Part shown: positions 6,414 through 15,070 of the stretch, in pieces
Layout: each line of letters begins with the position of its first letter
How positions within the stretch are numbered: the first letter of the stretch is position 1
Assembly: GCA_964434955.1 (NCBI GenBank)
Contig: CAYSXI010000097.1
Coordinates: forward strand, 1 to 18,714
DNA from: JANQLU01 sp964434955
Lineage (GTDB): Bacteria; Planctomycetota; Planctomycetia; Pirellulales; Pirellulaceae
Length of the DNA stretch: 18,714 nt
Direction: 5' to 3'
Notes under the pieces: generated by a model
Told to the model about the DNA's origin: nothing
Database searches by the model: none
What the model saw: only the letters and a program-made list of their open reading frames with translations
Made by a program: the position numbers and the translations under genes

Positions 6414-8960
6414 ATGAAGCGATTTCCATTTGGGATTGCAGCGTCCGTTGCAATCATCATTTTCGCGTCGACGATGGTAGACGACGCGTCGGCCCAACGC
6501 GGGTCACGGCCACGGGGTGGTGCGGGCAAATCGGCTGCCGGAAAAACGACGGCCAAGAAAAGCTCGATCAAGCCTTACGAAGAAGTCATCACCAAGGAAG
6601 CAAAAACCAAGAAAGGTCTTTTCGTCACTCACCAAATCGACGAGAAGTTTTACTTTGAGATCCCTACGGATCAACTCAACAAGGACATGCTTTGGGTTAC
6701 CCAGATTTCAAAAACACAAGCCGGCTCGAGCTACGCGGGAATGCCCGTTGGCGACCGCGTCGTTCGCTGGGAACTCCGGGGCAAGCAGGTCCTGTTGCGC
6801 GACATCAAGTATTCCATTCGCGCCGACGTCAAAGGTTCTATCAAGCTTGCAGTTGAGTCAACGAATGTTGCTCCAATCATCAAGGCGTTTCCTGTCGCAT
6901 GCTGGGGAACCGACAAGAAGCCCGTCATCGACGTGACGAGCCTTTTTACTTCCGACGTTACCGAGTTCAGCGCCAAGCGTGCCTTGAACGCTTCGTCGAT
7001 GGATTCGCGTCGCAGCTACTTTGAAGAGATCAAATCCTTCCCGGAAAACGTCGACGTGAAAGTACTGGCGACGTACAACGTTTCATCGAGCACCAGCGGC
7101 GCCGGCCCCCGTCGAGGGGGCGCCACACGTCGCGACCCGACTCAGTCTTCGATCACCGCCGTCATCCACCATTCGATGTTGGCGCTTCCAGAGAAACCAA
7201 TGACGCCACGCGTCTTTGATGATCGCGTTGGATTTTTTACCGTTCGCTTCCAAGATTTTGGTAATTTCGGCAATCATCAAGTTGAAGAAGTTCGCTATAT
7301 CACGCGATGGCGATTGGAAAAGAAAGATCCAAAAGCCAAAGTCAGTGAACCGGTCAAGCCAATCGTTTTCTACGTTGGACGCGGTGTTCCCGACAAGTGG
7401 AAGCCCTACGTCAAACAGGGAATCGAAATGTGGCAACCCGCGTTTGAGGCCGCCGGTTTCAAAAACGCAATCATCGGCAAAATGGCTCCTACCGAGCAGG
7501 AAGATCCTGAGTGGGACGCCGAAGATGCTCGAGTTTCAACGATTCGCTGGTTGCCATCGACCACCGAAAACGCGTTCGGACCACACGTTCACGATCCACG
7601 CACCGGTGAAATTCTTGAAGCCGATGTTCGAATCTACCACAACGTCCTCAAGCTGGTTCGCGACTGGTATTTTGTCCAAGCGGCTGCATCCGACAAACGC
7701 GCTCAACAGCTGCCGATGCCGGATGACTTGATTGGTGAACTTTTGGCCTATGTCGTCGCGCACGAGGTTGGCCACTCCATCGGCTTCCCACACAACATGA
7801 AAGCGTCTGCCGCGTTCAGTGTCGAGCAACTTCGTGATCCCGAGTGGACCAAGAAGTGGGGCACCGAGGCATCGATCATGGATTACGGTCGCTTCAATTA
7901 TGTGGCTCAGCCGGAAGACGGCGCGCACTTGATTCCTAAGCTTGGACCTTATGATTTCTTCGCCGTCGACTGGGGCTACTCTCAGTACGCCAACGAAAGA
8001 GAAGAGAAAAAAGCACTGGATGCTCTTTTGGCGAAACAAAAATCGGATCCCATGCTTCGATTTGGCTCCGCCGATCCAAGTGAAGATCCGACTCGCCAAA
8101 CGGAAGACCTTGGAAGCGATACGATCGAAGCCACTGAGCTTGGTATGAAAAACATTGATCGCATTGCAGATTTCCTGGTCAAGGCCTGCTGCAAAGAAGG
8201 TCAGGACTACGAGTTGCTGAAGAATATGTATGAGCAACTGATCCGACAACGGGCCCGCGAGCTTTCGCATGTCACGGCCATGGTCGGCGGTTTCGAAAGT
8301 ATCAACCTGTACTTTGGAGATGCAGATCGACGATTCCATCCGATCGATGGCGACAAACAACGAAAGGCGGTTCAGCTTTTGATCAAGCATGGCTTCACCA
8401 CCAATCCGAAGTTGGTTGATCCAGCGATCACGCGTCGTCTGGAGGCAAACGGTGCAGCGAACCGAATTCTCTCCAGTCAAAAATCAATCTTGCGTTCTTT
8501 GATCAGCAAGGATCGAGTTGAGCGCATGTCGGAACACGTCGTGACCAGCGAGGGCACACAGAACATCTATACCCCGGCTCAAATGCTGGAAGATGTTCGT
8601 GCCGGAATCTGGACGGACATTGGAAACGCGAAAGCCAAAGTTGATTTGTATCAACGCAATCTTCAACGTGCTCACGTGGAAGTATTGGCAAGCCGGATCA
8701 AATCGACCAGCGACAAATCGGACCTTCCTTCCCTGGTTCGAGCTCAGCTGAAAGCCATCCGTGCTTTGGCTCAGGCGAAACTGGACGCTCGGCGAAAAGA
8801 GCTGACCGTTTCAACCGATGGTTCCAAGATTACGGTCGCCAACGACATGACGACCGCGCATCTGGAGCAGATCATTGCAGATATCGATGCTGCTTTGGAT
8901 CCGCAAGTTGGCCAGGGGGGCTCTTCGACCCCGACACCAACATTCGGTCGACGCCGTTAA
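6414..8960 (+). CDS. Exported zinc-dependent met-zincin metalloprotease (DUF5117/DUF4953 type), 848 aa
   Basis: The zinc site H-E-V-G-H-S-I-G-F-P-H (His450, Glu451, His454, His460) fits the HExxHxxGxxH pattern of metzincins. A downstream S-I-M-D-Y-G (Met489) supplies the Met-turn. The N-terminal half (about residues 60-330), with F-Y-F-E-I-P and W-V-T-Q-I-S, matches the DUF5118/DUF5117 layout, followed by the DUF4953 catalytic part and a helical C-terminus. The ATG at 6414 was chosen because it begins a clean signal peptide, with cleavage likely after D-D-A-S-A. GGGG lies 7 nt upstream. A basic low-complexity stretch (G, K, A, R) follows the signal. The protein should act in the periplasm or outside the cell; its substrate is unknown. 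Family relatives are large secreted peptidases of Bacteroidetes and Planctomycetes. It is closed by a strong terminator. Confidence 0.88.
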   Translation: MKRFPFGIAASVAIIIFASTMVDDASAQRGSRPRGGAGKSAAGKTTAKKSSIKPYEEVITKEAKTKKGLFVTHQIDEKFYFEIPTDQLNKDMLWVTQISKTQAGSSYAGMPVGDRVVRWELRGKQVLLRDIKYSIRADVKGSIKLAVESTNVAPIIKAFPVACWGTDKKPVIDVTSLFTSDVTEFSAKRALNASSMDSRRSYFEEIKSFPENVDVKVLATYNVSSSTSGAGPRRGGATRRDPTQSSITAVIHHSMLALPEKPMTPRVFDDRVGFFTVRFQDFGNFGNHQVEEVRYITRWRLEKKDPKAKVSEPVKPIVFYVGRGVPDKWKPYVKQGIEMWQPAFEAAGFKNAIIGKMAPTEQEDPEWDAEDARVSTIRWLPSTTENAFGPHVHDPRTGEILEADVRIYHNVLKLVRDWYFVQAAASDKRAQQLPMPDDLIGELLAYVVAHEVGHSIGFPHNMKASAAFSVEQLRDPEWTKKWGTEASIMDYGRFNYVAQPEDGAHLIPKLGPYDFFAVDWGYSQYANEREEKKALDALLAKQKSDPMLRFGSADPSEDPTRQTEDLGSDTIEATELGMKNIDRIADFLVKACCKEGQDYELLKNMYEQLIRQRARELSHVTAMVGGFESINLYFGDADRRFHPIDGDKQRKAVQLLIKHGFTTNPKLVDPAITRRLEANGAANRILSSQKSILRSLISKDRVERMSEHVVTSEGTQNIYTPAQMLEDVRAGIWTDIGNAKAKVDLYQRNLQRAHVEVLASRIKSTSDKSDLPSLVRAQLKAIRALAQAKLDARRKELTVSTDGSKITVANDMTTAHLEQIIADIDAALDPQVGQGGSSTPTPTFGRRR

Positions 8961-8987
8961 TCGCGAAGGCCAATCAAGTAATCTCGA

Positions 8988-9016
8988 AACGCCGGGTATT
9001 CGCCCGGCGTTTTTTT
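8988..9016 (+). terminator. Rho-independent terminator after the metalloprotease
   Basis: The arms CGCCGGG (8990-8996) and CCCGGCG (9003-9009) enclose a 6-nt loop and are followed by seven T residues. The stem can extend by two A-T pairs. It lies 27 bp after the stop codon, so the protease message ends here and the next gene needs its own promoter. Confidence 0.92.
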
Positions 9017-9117
9017 GCGCAATTTGAAGGCATAACATTCCGACCATTCTCAAAATGTTAAACTAAAATCCTCATTCATCGACTGATACGCCCGAACGGA
9101 TATTTCGAGAGAACCCC

Positions 9118-10203
9118 ATGAAAACTAACCGCCGAAACTTCCTTGCCTCTTCCGCCGCGGGCGTTGCCGCATTTTCTGCTGGCACCTCGATTCACTCGAA
9201 GGGTCAGGCCGCGGAAACAAACCCAATAGAGATACCAACCTCGTCCAAAGGCCCGATTCTCGCCATCTCCTCCGGGAATGGTCGACGGTCCACCGCCAAA
9301 GCCTACGAGATGATCGTGGCTGGAGATGATCCGCTCGATGCCGTGATTGCCGGCGTCAACATCGTCGAGGCCGACCCGAAAGATCGAACCGTCGGCTATG
9401 GAGGTTTACCCAACGAGGACGGCGTCGTTCAACTTGATGCCGCGGTGATGCATGGCCCGACCCACCAGGCTGGCGCAGTGGCCTGCATCGAAGGTGTCAA
9501 ACTTCCCTCCAAAGTCGCAAAGCTCGTAATGGAACGAACCGATCACGTTTTGCTGGTTGGCAAAGGTGCGACCGATTTTGCCAGGGCGCATGGATTCAAG
9601 ATTGAGAATCTCTTGACCGACGAAACGCGGCAGATCTGGTTGCGCTGGAAGGAATCAATGTCCGAACGAGATGACTGGCTGTCACCGCAGGAACGGGAAG
9701 GTAAGGAAAAGCGAAAAATCCAGAAAGAAGCCGCCGCGATCATTCGGAATCGCCCAACGGGAACGATTCATTGTTCGGGTATCAACGCCAATGGTGATAT
9801 CTCCTGTGTGACAACAACCAGTGGACTTGCCTTCAAGATCCCGGGCCGCGTTGGTGACTCACCGATTATTGGCGCAGGACTTTATGTCGACAATGAAGTT
9901 GGCTCTTGCGGAAGTACCGGGCGTGGTGAAGCCAATTTGCAGAACCAAAGTTGTTCGACCGCGGTGGAACTGATGCGTCAGGGTCGGACGCCCGAGGAAG
10001 CTGGTCTCGAAATTCTGAAAAGAATTGCCAAACATGCGATGCCGAGATTGAAGGATGAAAATGGCAAACCGATCTTTGGCCTGAATTTTTACCTGTTGCG
10101 AAAAGACGGAATGCATGCCGGCGTTACCATGAAAGGCCGTTCTCGCTACGCGGTCACGGACGAAAAAGGAACGCGACACGTCGCCTGCAAAGCGCTTTAC
10201 TAG
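9118..10203 (+). CDS. Tat-exported N4-glycosylasparaginase / isoaspartyl peptidase-type Ntn hydrolase, 361 aa
   Basis: The N-terminus N-R-R-N-F-L-A-S-S-A-A-G is a twin-arginine signal followed by an Ala-rich stretch, so the protein is exported folded. The body matches the glycosylasparaginase family: G-N-G-R-R-S-T-A near residue 54, D-P-L-D-A-V-I-A-G, and D-R-T-V-G-Y-G-G-L-P. The cleavage site is G-T-I-H-C (Gly215-Thr216). It is followed by F-K-I-P-G-R-V-G-D-S-P-I-I-G-A-G and S-T-G-R-G-E. These enzymes cut themselves before the threonine, which becomes the nucleophile, and hydrolyse N-linked or iso-aspartyl amide bonds. Here Gly rather than Asp precedes the threonine, as in isoaspartyl peptidases, so the exact substrate is open. 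The ATG start has only a weak GAGAG. TAAAAT at 9064-9069 could be a -10 box. Confidence 0.88.
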   Translation: MKTNRRNFLASSAAGVAAFSAGTSIHSKGQAAETNPIEIPTSSKGPILAISSGNGRRSTAKAYEMIVAGDDPLDAVIAGVNIVEADPKDRTVGYGGLPNEDGVVQLDAAVMHGPTHQAGAVACIEGVKLPSKVAKLVMERTDHVLLVGKGATDFARAHGFKIENLLTDETRQIWLRWKESMSERDDWLSPQEREGKEKRKIQKEAAAIIRNRPTGTIHCSGINANGDISCVTTTSGLAFKIPGRVGDSPIIGAGLYVDNEVGSCGSTGRGEANLQNQSCSTAVELMRQGRTPEEAGLEILKRIAKHAMPRLKDENGKPIFGLNFYLLRKDGMHAGVTMKGRSRYAVTDEKGTRHVACKALY

Positions 10204-10231
10204 TTGCGAGTCGAACCGGACGTTAAAGAAC

Positions 10232-10259
10232 GGGACAGCGGCTACCAGCCGCTCGTCCC
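10232..10259. terminator. Stem-loop between convergent genes, possible weak terminator
   Basis: The arms GGGACAGCGGCT (10232-10243) and AGCCGCTCGTCCC (10247-10259) pair over 12 bp with one bulged C and a 3-nt loop. The DUF427 stop codon lies inside it. On the minus strand it is followed by GTTCTTTAA, a poor U-tract; the plus side has none. It lies about 30 bp past the asparaginase stop and may serve both convergent genes. Confidence 0.45.
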
Positions 10260-10772
10260 CGGCTCGCCTTTGTAGGGTCCAACAATCTCGGAGGTCACCC
10301 AGCCCCCATAGAATCCGCCTGACTGGGGCCGAACCCGTTCCGAATCCACAAAACAGGCGACCAACGCCGGGTAAAAACTCATGTGATCCTTGATCGATTG
10401 AAACTTGGCGGAGGGCGTTTCGTAGCTCCAACCGATGGGTTCGGAAGCCAACCCGGCTGAGCCGCCAAATTCCGGGTTGATTCGCCAATACGTCGCCATT
10501 CCCTTCCACTCACAGAACGAAGATGAACCGACTCGTTCCAGCAACTCGACGTTGACGTCCTTGATCGGAAGGTAAAACGTTGGAGGACTTGCGGTTTCGA
10601 GCACGCGAATCGCGTTTTGCGTTTGGCAAAGAATGGATTCCCCCGCGCGGACTTCGACCTGTCTTGAGTCTTCGACGCAAGCGGGCGGACGGGGATAGTC
10701 CCAGACTGACTCTTGTCCTTCGCCGGGCTCAATCGCAAATGCCGGCCTGTTCTGCCCCTTAAAAATCCACAC
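10242..10772 (-). CDS. DUF427 domain-containing protein, 176 aa
   Basis: The sequence carries the DUF427 signature: S-V-W-D-Y-P-R-P-P near the start, R-V-L-E-T with P-P-T-F-Y-L-P after it, F-C-E-W-K-G in the middle, and the ending P-Q-S-G-G-F-Y-G-G-W-V-T-S-E. Members are small soluble proteins found widely in bacteria and fungi; no reaction is established for them. I chose GTG at 10772 because GGGAG (10785-10781) lies 8 nt upstream; a TTG at 10787 would add five residues and overlap that site. There is no signal peptide or membrane segment, so it should be cytoplasmic. It is convergent with the asparaginase and divergent from the beta-propeller gene, with no partner gene in its direction. Confidence 0.88.
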   Translation of the reverse strand: MWIFKGQNRPAFAIEPGEGQESVWDYPRPPACVEDSRQVEVRAGESILCQTQNAIRVLETASPPTFYLPIKDVNVELLERVGSSSFCEWKGMATYWRINPEFGGSAGLASEPIGWSYETPSAKFQSIKDHMSFYPALVACFVDSERVRPQSGGFYGGWVTSEIVGPYKGEPGTSGW

Positions 10773-10864
10773 CGCAAAATCTCCCAAATCAAGCTGTTAG
10801 CAAGGCACCCACCGTAGGAAATGCGAGATCTTAACGTCGCCCAGAATCGTTCAGCACTGAAAAT

Positions 10865-10893
10865 TTGTTCGGATTCGACAAGACTGATATGCT
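10865..10893 (+). promoter_or_regulatory. Possible promoter for the beta-propeller gene
   Basis: TTGTTC (10865-10870) and TATGCT (10888-10893) are separated by 17 bp. Matches to the sigma70 consensus are partial (three and four of six). Transcription would start near 10900, about 70 nt before the gene. The spacing and position fit, but the boxes are weak. Confidence 0.33.
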
Positions 10894-10971
10894 CTTTGTT
10901 GACGGAAACGAACGCGATTCATCCGTTCAAGCCGACGAACCGGGACCGAAATCATAATGGACGAATGTGCC

Positions 10972-13900
10972 ATGAAAAGAGATACAAAAGCGACAGCGAG
11001 ATGGTTTTTCATTTCTTTGGTCACGCTGGTGCTCTCATCGGACCTGATCATCGCCATTGATCCTGGACGGAGCCACGCCAAGGCCGATTGGCCCGAGTTC
11101 CGTGGAAACCAACAGCGAACCAGTTATTCGTCGCAACGGATCGAAGCAAAACATTGGTCTCCGAATTGGACGTCGAGTTATTTTTCCCAACCGCAACCGG
11201 CCTGGCCCGCTCCTGCAAAAGCGAGTCTTTGGCAAAAGCTATCGACCATTGAGGCAAGGGTCACGGACGATGCTTCCGATGTTCCGCTGTTAGCCAAGGA
11301 CCGCAACGGCAAATTGCATTTACTTGTGGCGTCTTCGGCCAACGATCGTCTTGTTTCTTTCGATGTGGCGTTGCCCAAAATCCATTGGGAGTACGTCGCG
11401 AATGCACCCATTCGCTATGCGCCTTCCATTCAAGACGGGATCGCCTACGTTGGCTCGGATGATGGTCATGTCGTTGCGATCGACATCTCGAATGGAAAGA
11501 TCATTTGGCGTGCACAAATCGGACCTGCGATGCCCTGGATTGTGGGAAACAATCGCCTGATCAGTCCTCACCCGATTCGAACCGGGGTGATGGCCGTCGG
11601 CGATCATGTCTTTGCCACCGCCGGACTCTTTCCGAGCCAAGGCGTTTACGCGGTTGCGTTGAATCGCAAAGATGGCTCGGTCATTTGGCGTCGTCGAATT
11701 CAGAAGTCACCTCAAGGCTACTTGCTGTCGACTCCCAATGAGCGGATTTACGTTCCGAGTGGACGGGCCAAACCTTTTGCACTGGACGCTGAAACGGGAA
11801 GGGTACTCTTTGATTTGCCTTCGCCAGGTGGAAGTTTTTGCATGCTCACACCCGATGCTTTTTTTGCCGGCCCGGGAAACAAGCCGAACGTGCAAGTGAA
11901 ACCGAACGCCAAAGGCGCGAAGATGCTGTCGTTTGGTGGAAGGCAAGTTGCCGCGGGTGCCGGAATGATCTGGACAGCAAACGGGACGAAGCTGACTTGT
12001 GTTGCCGCCGACTCGCTTTCGAAAAAAACGCTTGAGCCAAGATGGTCGGTCGATTGCAAAGGCGATCAAGCGCTGACCGTTTGCGGAGACGAGCGCCATG
12101 CCCGACTTTTCGTCGCCCATGGAAACAAGATCGAGGTGTTTGACGCGATCGAAGGAAAGAAAATCGCCGAGCTTGAAACCTCGGACAAATCAGATCAAAT
12201 CAGATACGTCGCGGTATCGAAAAAGCATGGTTCGATTCCAGAAACGATCGCTGCAACGACCATGTCAGGCAGAATCTACACTTGGAAGGGAGGCCCAACC
12301 AAGCCGCTAACGGATCGATTTACACAACAACGCGAGGAGATCAATGACCACCTTGACTCCCTGATCGAGAAGCGAGTGCGACGTTGGAATGCGCAACTGA
12401 AATGCGATCGCGGATGGGCTTTGCTGATCAATGAAAACCAAGGAGAGATCACAAGCTCGCTTCTGCGTCAAACCAACCTGAATGTCGCCGTCCTGCTCGA
12501 CGATCCCAAGGACGTTCGAAAGCTGCAGAATCTTTTTCAAGTCCGAAAGACTTATGGTCACCGCGTTTCCGTGCAATTGATCAACCCCAAGAACCCCCTC
12601 CCCTATGCACCCGGCTTGTTCAATCTCGTTGTCGAACGGAAGCCTTCAAGCGCCATTAAAGCGAACGACTTGAGACCGATGCTGGTTCAGGGAAGCGGAA
12701 TCTTTTTTGACTCGAAGAATCAGATGACGGGTCCTATCCGAAATCAAAAGGGCCATGGGACTTGGCGGCATCAGTATGGTTCGCTCAGCAATCAAGCGGA
12801 CGGCCAAGACGAGTTGGTCGGATCGGCCGGATCGTTTCGCCTTCAGTGGTTCGGCGGGGTTGGCCCGAGCCGAATGCCCGACCGACACTTGCGAGGCCCG
12901 TCGCCGCTGGCCGCCAAGAGCAGCATGGTCTTACAGGGTGATGGCGTTTTGATTGGGGTCGATCCGGCAAACGGAACTGAGCGTTGGCAACTGAAAATGC
13001 CGGAAAGAGCGATGCGCTACGTCACGCCTTACGACGGGCCCTATTCCTGTTTGACAGCGAACGGAGAGCAACTTTTCGTCTCCGCAAGAAGCGAAATTTG
13101 GAACGTCGACGCGTTTCGAGGAACCATCCATCAAAAATTCTCGGCAACTCAATTCGGGGAAGATCTCGTCTGGGGCTATCTTGCCGAGTCGAACCGAAGT
13201 CTTTTTGCGACCCTGATGAAGCCGTCGGCTCCGCGAACGGCGCTGGATACGAAAACGCGTTACACCTTTGTCAATTCCGATTACAACTCAGACCGACCGC
13301 TGGTGACCAGTCGCCATATGGTTCGTCTGACGACAAGTGGCAAGAAATATTGGAAGTATTCTCCGGGTGGCATCATCCTCAACAGCGCGATCGCTTTTTC
13401 CGACGACCACTCTCGCGTCTTCCTGGTCGTCGGCAAGTCGCAGGATTGCCTGGAACACAAGAGCGATCGGATTCCTCTACCGGTCATTCTGCAAGACGCC
13501 GAGCTCGTTTGCCTGAACGCATCCGATGGAAGCGAGGTGTGGAAGAAACCGCTTGTTTGGGCCGACGCCAAGAACATGCTTTATGTGCAGACCGTTGACG
13601 ATCAAATTGTTTTGACAAGCTCGAAAAGCCTGAAAGGCAAAGCCAAGTACTTGATTCGCGTTCTATCTTTTCGGGATGGAAGCCTGTCTTGGCAAGCCGA
13701 ACACGATCACGTCAAAGGCGGCCTGTTTCATGGAGAGCAGGTCCACCACCCGGTCATTCTTCACCGGCCCAATGGGCAAATCGTTCTGGTCGCCGAGCCA
13801 TTTTTTTACGATATGAAAACCGGCAAGCGGGTATTGCCCGAGGGTGCCGAATCCAACTGGGCAATTCGCCGACCAGGCCATAGCTGCGGAACCTTAACCG

Positions 13901-14223
13901 GCAGTGGCAACTGCCTTTTCTTTCGCGCCAGCAACCCAACCGTGCTCAACCTTGGCGTTCCCGGTGGCAAAAGTTTTACCGCGTTGGCGCCAACTCGCGC
14001 CGGTTGCTGGATCAACATGATTCCTGCCTGCGGGAAGCTATTGATTCCCGAAGGGAGCGCAAGCTGTGTTTGTCAGTATTCACTGCAAACTTCGATGGCC
14101 TTCGAACCGCTTCGTGAAAAGAACGCGATCCCGATTTTGGAAGATATTGAAAACCAGAGTCAAAGCAAACAAGATCAAAGCCAACTAGATCAAAGCCAAC
14201 TAGATCAAAGCAAGCGGGACTGA
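10972..14223 (+). CDS. Exported PQQ-type beta-propeller protein with an internal methyltransferase-like domain, 1083 aa
   Basis: The ATG at 10972 gives a basic N-terminus and a long hydrophobic signal segment; an in-frame ATG at 10957 adds five residues including two acidic ones and is less likely. D-W-P-E-F-R-G near residue 39 is the usual opening of planctomycete PQQ-like (BamB-like) propellers. Blade repeats include Y-V-G-S-D-D-G-H-V-V-A-I-D and, near the C-terminus, L-V-C-L-N-A-S-D-G-S-E-V-W. Between two propeller parts, about residues 475-590, lies a Rossmann-like segment (W-A-L-L-I-N-E-N-Q-G-E, then Y-G-H-R-V-S-V-Q, then P-Y-A-P-G-L-F-N-L-V-V). It matches the SAM-methyltransferase insert known in such proteins but lacks the Gly-rich SAM loop. 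The second propeller begins at W-R-H-Q-Y-G. The C-terminus is a Q/S/D repeat. The protein is probably periplasmic or surface-bound; ligand and partner are unknown. Confidence 0.83.
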   Translation: MKRDTKATARWFFISLVTLVLSSDLIIAIDPGRSHAKADWPEFRGNQQRTSYSSQRIEAKHWSPNWTSSYFSQPQPAWPAPAKASLWQKLSTIEARVTDDASDVPLLAKDRNGKLHLLVASSANDRLVSFDVALPKIHWEYVANAPIRYAPSIQDGIAYVGSDDGHVVAIDISNGKIIWRAQIGPAMPWIVGNNRLISPHPIRTGVMAVGDHVFATAGLFPSQGVYAVALNRKDGSVIWRRRIQKSPQGYLLSTPNERIYVPSGRAKPFALDAETGRVLFDLPSPGGSFCMLTPDAFFAGPGNKPNVQVKPNAKGAKMLSFGGRQVAAGAGMIWTANGTKLTCVAADSLSKKTLEPRWSVDCKGDQALTVCGDERHARLFVAHGNKIEVFDAIEGKKIAELETSDKSDQIRYVAVSKKHGSIPETIAATTMSGRIYTWKGGPTKPLTDRFTQQREEINDHLDSLIEKRVRRWNAQLKCDRGWALLINENQGEITSSLLRQTNLNVAVLLDDPKDVRKLQNLFQVRKTYGHRVSVQLINPKNPLPYAPGLFNLVVERKPSSAIKANDLRPMLVQGSGIFFDSKNQMTGPIRNQKGHGTWRHQYGSLSNQADGQDELVGSAGSFRLQWFGGVGPSRMPDRHLRGPSPLAAKSSMVLQGDGVLIGVDPANGTERWQLKMPERAMRYVTPYDGPYSCLTANGEQLFVSARSEIWNVDAFRGTIHQKFSATQFGEDLVWGYLAESNRSLFATLMKPSAPRTALDTKTRYTFVNSDYNSDRPLVTSRHMVRLTTSGKKYWKYSPGGIILNSAIAFSDDHSRVFLVVGKSQDCLEHKSDRIPLPVILQDAELVCLNASDGSEVWKKPLVWADAKNMLYVQTVDDQIVLTSSKSLKGKAKYLIRVLSFRDGSLSWQAEHDHVKGGLFHGEQVHHPVILHRPNGQIVLVAEPFFYDMKTGKRVLPEGAESNWAIRRPGHSCGTLTGSGNCLFFRASNPTVLNLGVPGGKSFTALAPTRAGCWINMIPACGKLLIPEGSASCVCQYSLQTSMAFEPLREKNAIPILEDIENQSQSKQDQSQLDQSQLDQSKRD
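14157..14217 (+). repeat. 15-bp tandem repeat at the end of the beta-propeller gene
   Basis: Two exact copies of AGATCAAAGCCAACT (14172-14186 and 14187-14201) are flanked by diverged copies on each side. They encode D-Q-S-Q-L-type pentapeptides in the last 20 residues. The polar tail looks disordered and the copy number may vary between strains. Confidence 0.75.
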
Positions 14224-14272
14224 GCAACAAATCCAAAGGAAAGCCACCGCTGATTCGCAGCCGGCCGTCGTC

Positions 14273-15025
14273 CTACTCAGCTCCAAGGACTGCCATGAGT
14301 TCTTCGGGAATATTGAAGTTGGACGAGACGTTTTGAACATCGTCATGATCGTCCAGGGCTTCCATCAACTTCAAGACTTTGCGAGCCGATTCTTCGTCGA
14401 GATCAACCGTCGTTTGCGGGATCCGCGTGACCTGTTTTGACACGCATTCGATTTCGGCTTTCTCGAACGCTTCACAGACATCCGTAAATGCTTCCGGCTC
14501 ACAAAGGATCTCGAAGTGATCGCCTTCGTCGTTGATATCGTCGGCGCCGCATTCCATTGCCACTTCCATCAACTTCTCTTCATCGGCCTGATCCTGGCTG
14601 ACGATAAACAATCCCTTTCGATCGAAGAGATACGAAACGCAACCCGTCGCACCAAGATTTCCGCCGTTGACTTCGAACATCTTCCGAAGTTCCGGCGCGG
14701 TGCGGTTTCGGTTGTCGGTCAGGATCTCACACATGATTGCGACGCCGGCAGGCCCGTAACCCTCGTAAAGAATCTCTTCGACGTCACCGCCGTCCAGTTC
14801 GCCGGTACCTTTCTTGATTGCCCGATCGATATTGTCTTTGGGCATACTGACGGCTTTGGCGTCCGCCACCATGGTTCGCAACCGAATGTTCGTATCCATG
14901 TCGCCGCCACCCGCTTTTGCGGCAACCATGATGGCCTTACTCAGCTTGCTCCAAACCTTTGCGCGTTTCGCATCGGTTGCAGCTTTCTTATGCTTGATAT
15001 TTGCCCACTTGCTGTGGCCAGCCAT
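14273..15025 (-). CDS. yebC: YebC/PmpR/TACO1 family protein, 250 aa
   Basis: The protein starts M-A-G-H-S-K-W-A-N-I-K-H-K-K, the family hallmark, and continues with R-A-I-K-K-G-T-G, E-G-Y-G-P-A-G-V-A and D-N-R-N-R-T. Length matches the three-domain YebC fold. Members were described as DNA-binding regulators; more recent work and the mitochondrial homologue TACO1 point to a role in translation of difficult stretches such as polyproline. The ATG at 15025 is fixed by GAGGAG (15038-15033) 7 nt upstream; an in-frame TTG at 15031 lies too close to it. It is the last gene of the infB-rbfA cluster, 45 bp after the preceding gene, and converges on the beta-propeller gene with a 49-bp gap that shows no strong terminator. 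Confidence 0.95.
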   Translation of the reverse strand: MAGHSKWANIKHKKAATDAKRAKVWSKLSKAIMVAAKAGGGDMDTNIRLRTMVADAKAVSMPKDNIDRAIKKGTGELDGGDVEEILYEGYGPAGVAIMCEILTDNRNRTAPELRKMFEVNGGNLGATGCVSYLFDRKGLFIVSQDQADEEKLMEVAMECGADDINDEGDHFEILCEPEAFTDVCEAFEKAEIECVSKQVTRIPQTTVDLDEESARKVLKLMEALDDHDDVQNVSSNFNIPEELMAVLGAE

Positions 15026-15070
15026 TTTCAACTCCTCATCATCAAGCAGAAAACATTCCCACCGGCAAAC

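Noticed and set aside
7536..8480. Minus-strand open frame of 314 aa
   Set aside because: It is antisense to the catalytic part of the metalloprotease, which has clear zinc and Met-turn motifs. No ribosome site or family match.
12984..13598. Plus-strand open frame of 204 aa
   Set aside because: It overlaps the beta-propeller gene in another frame and is Arg-rich, as is typical of shifted readings.
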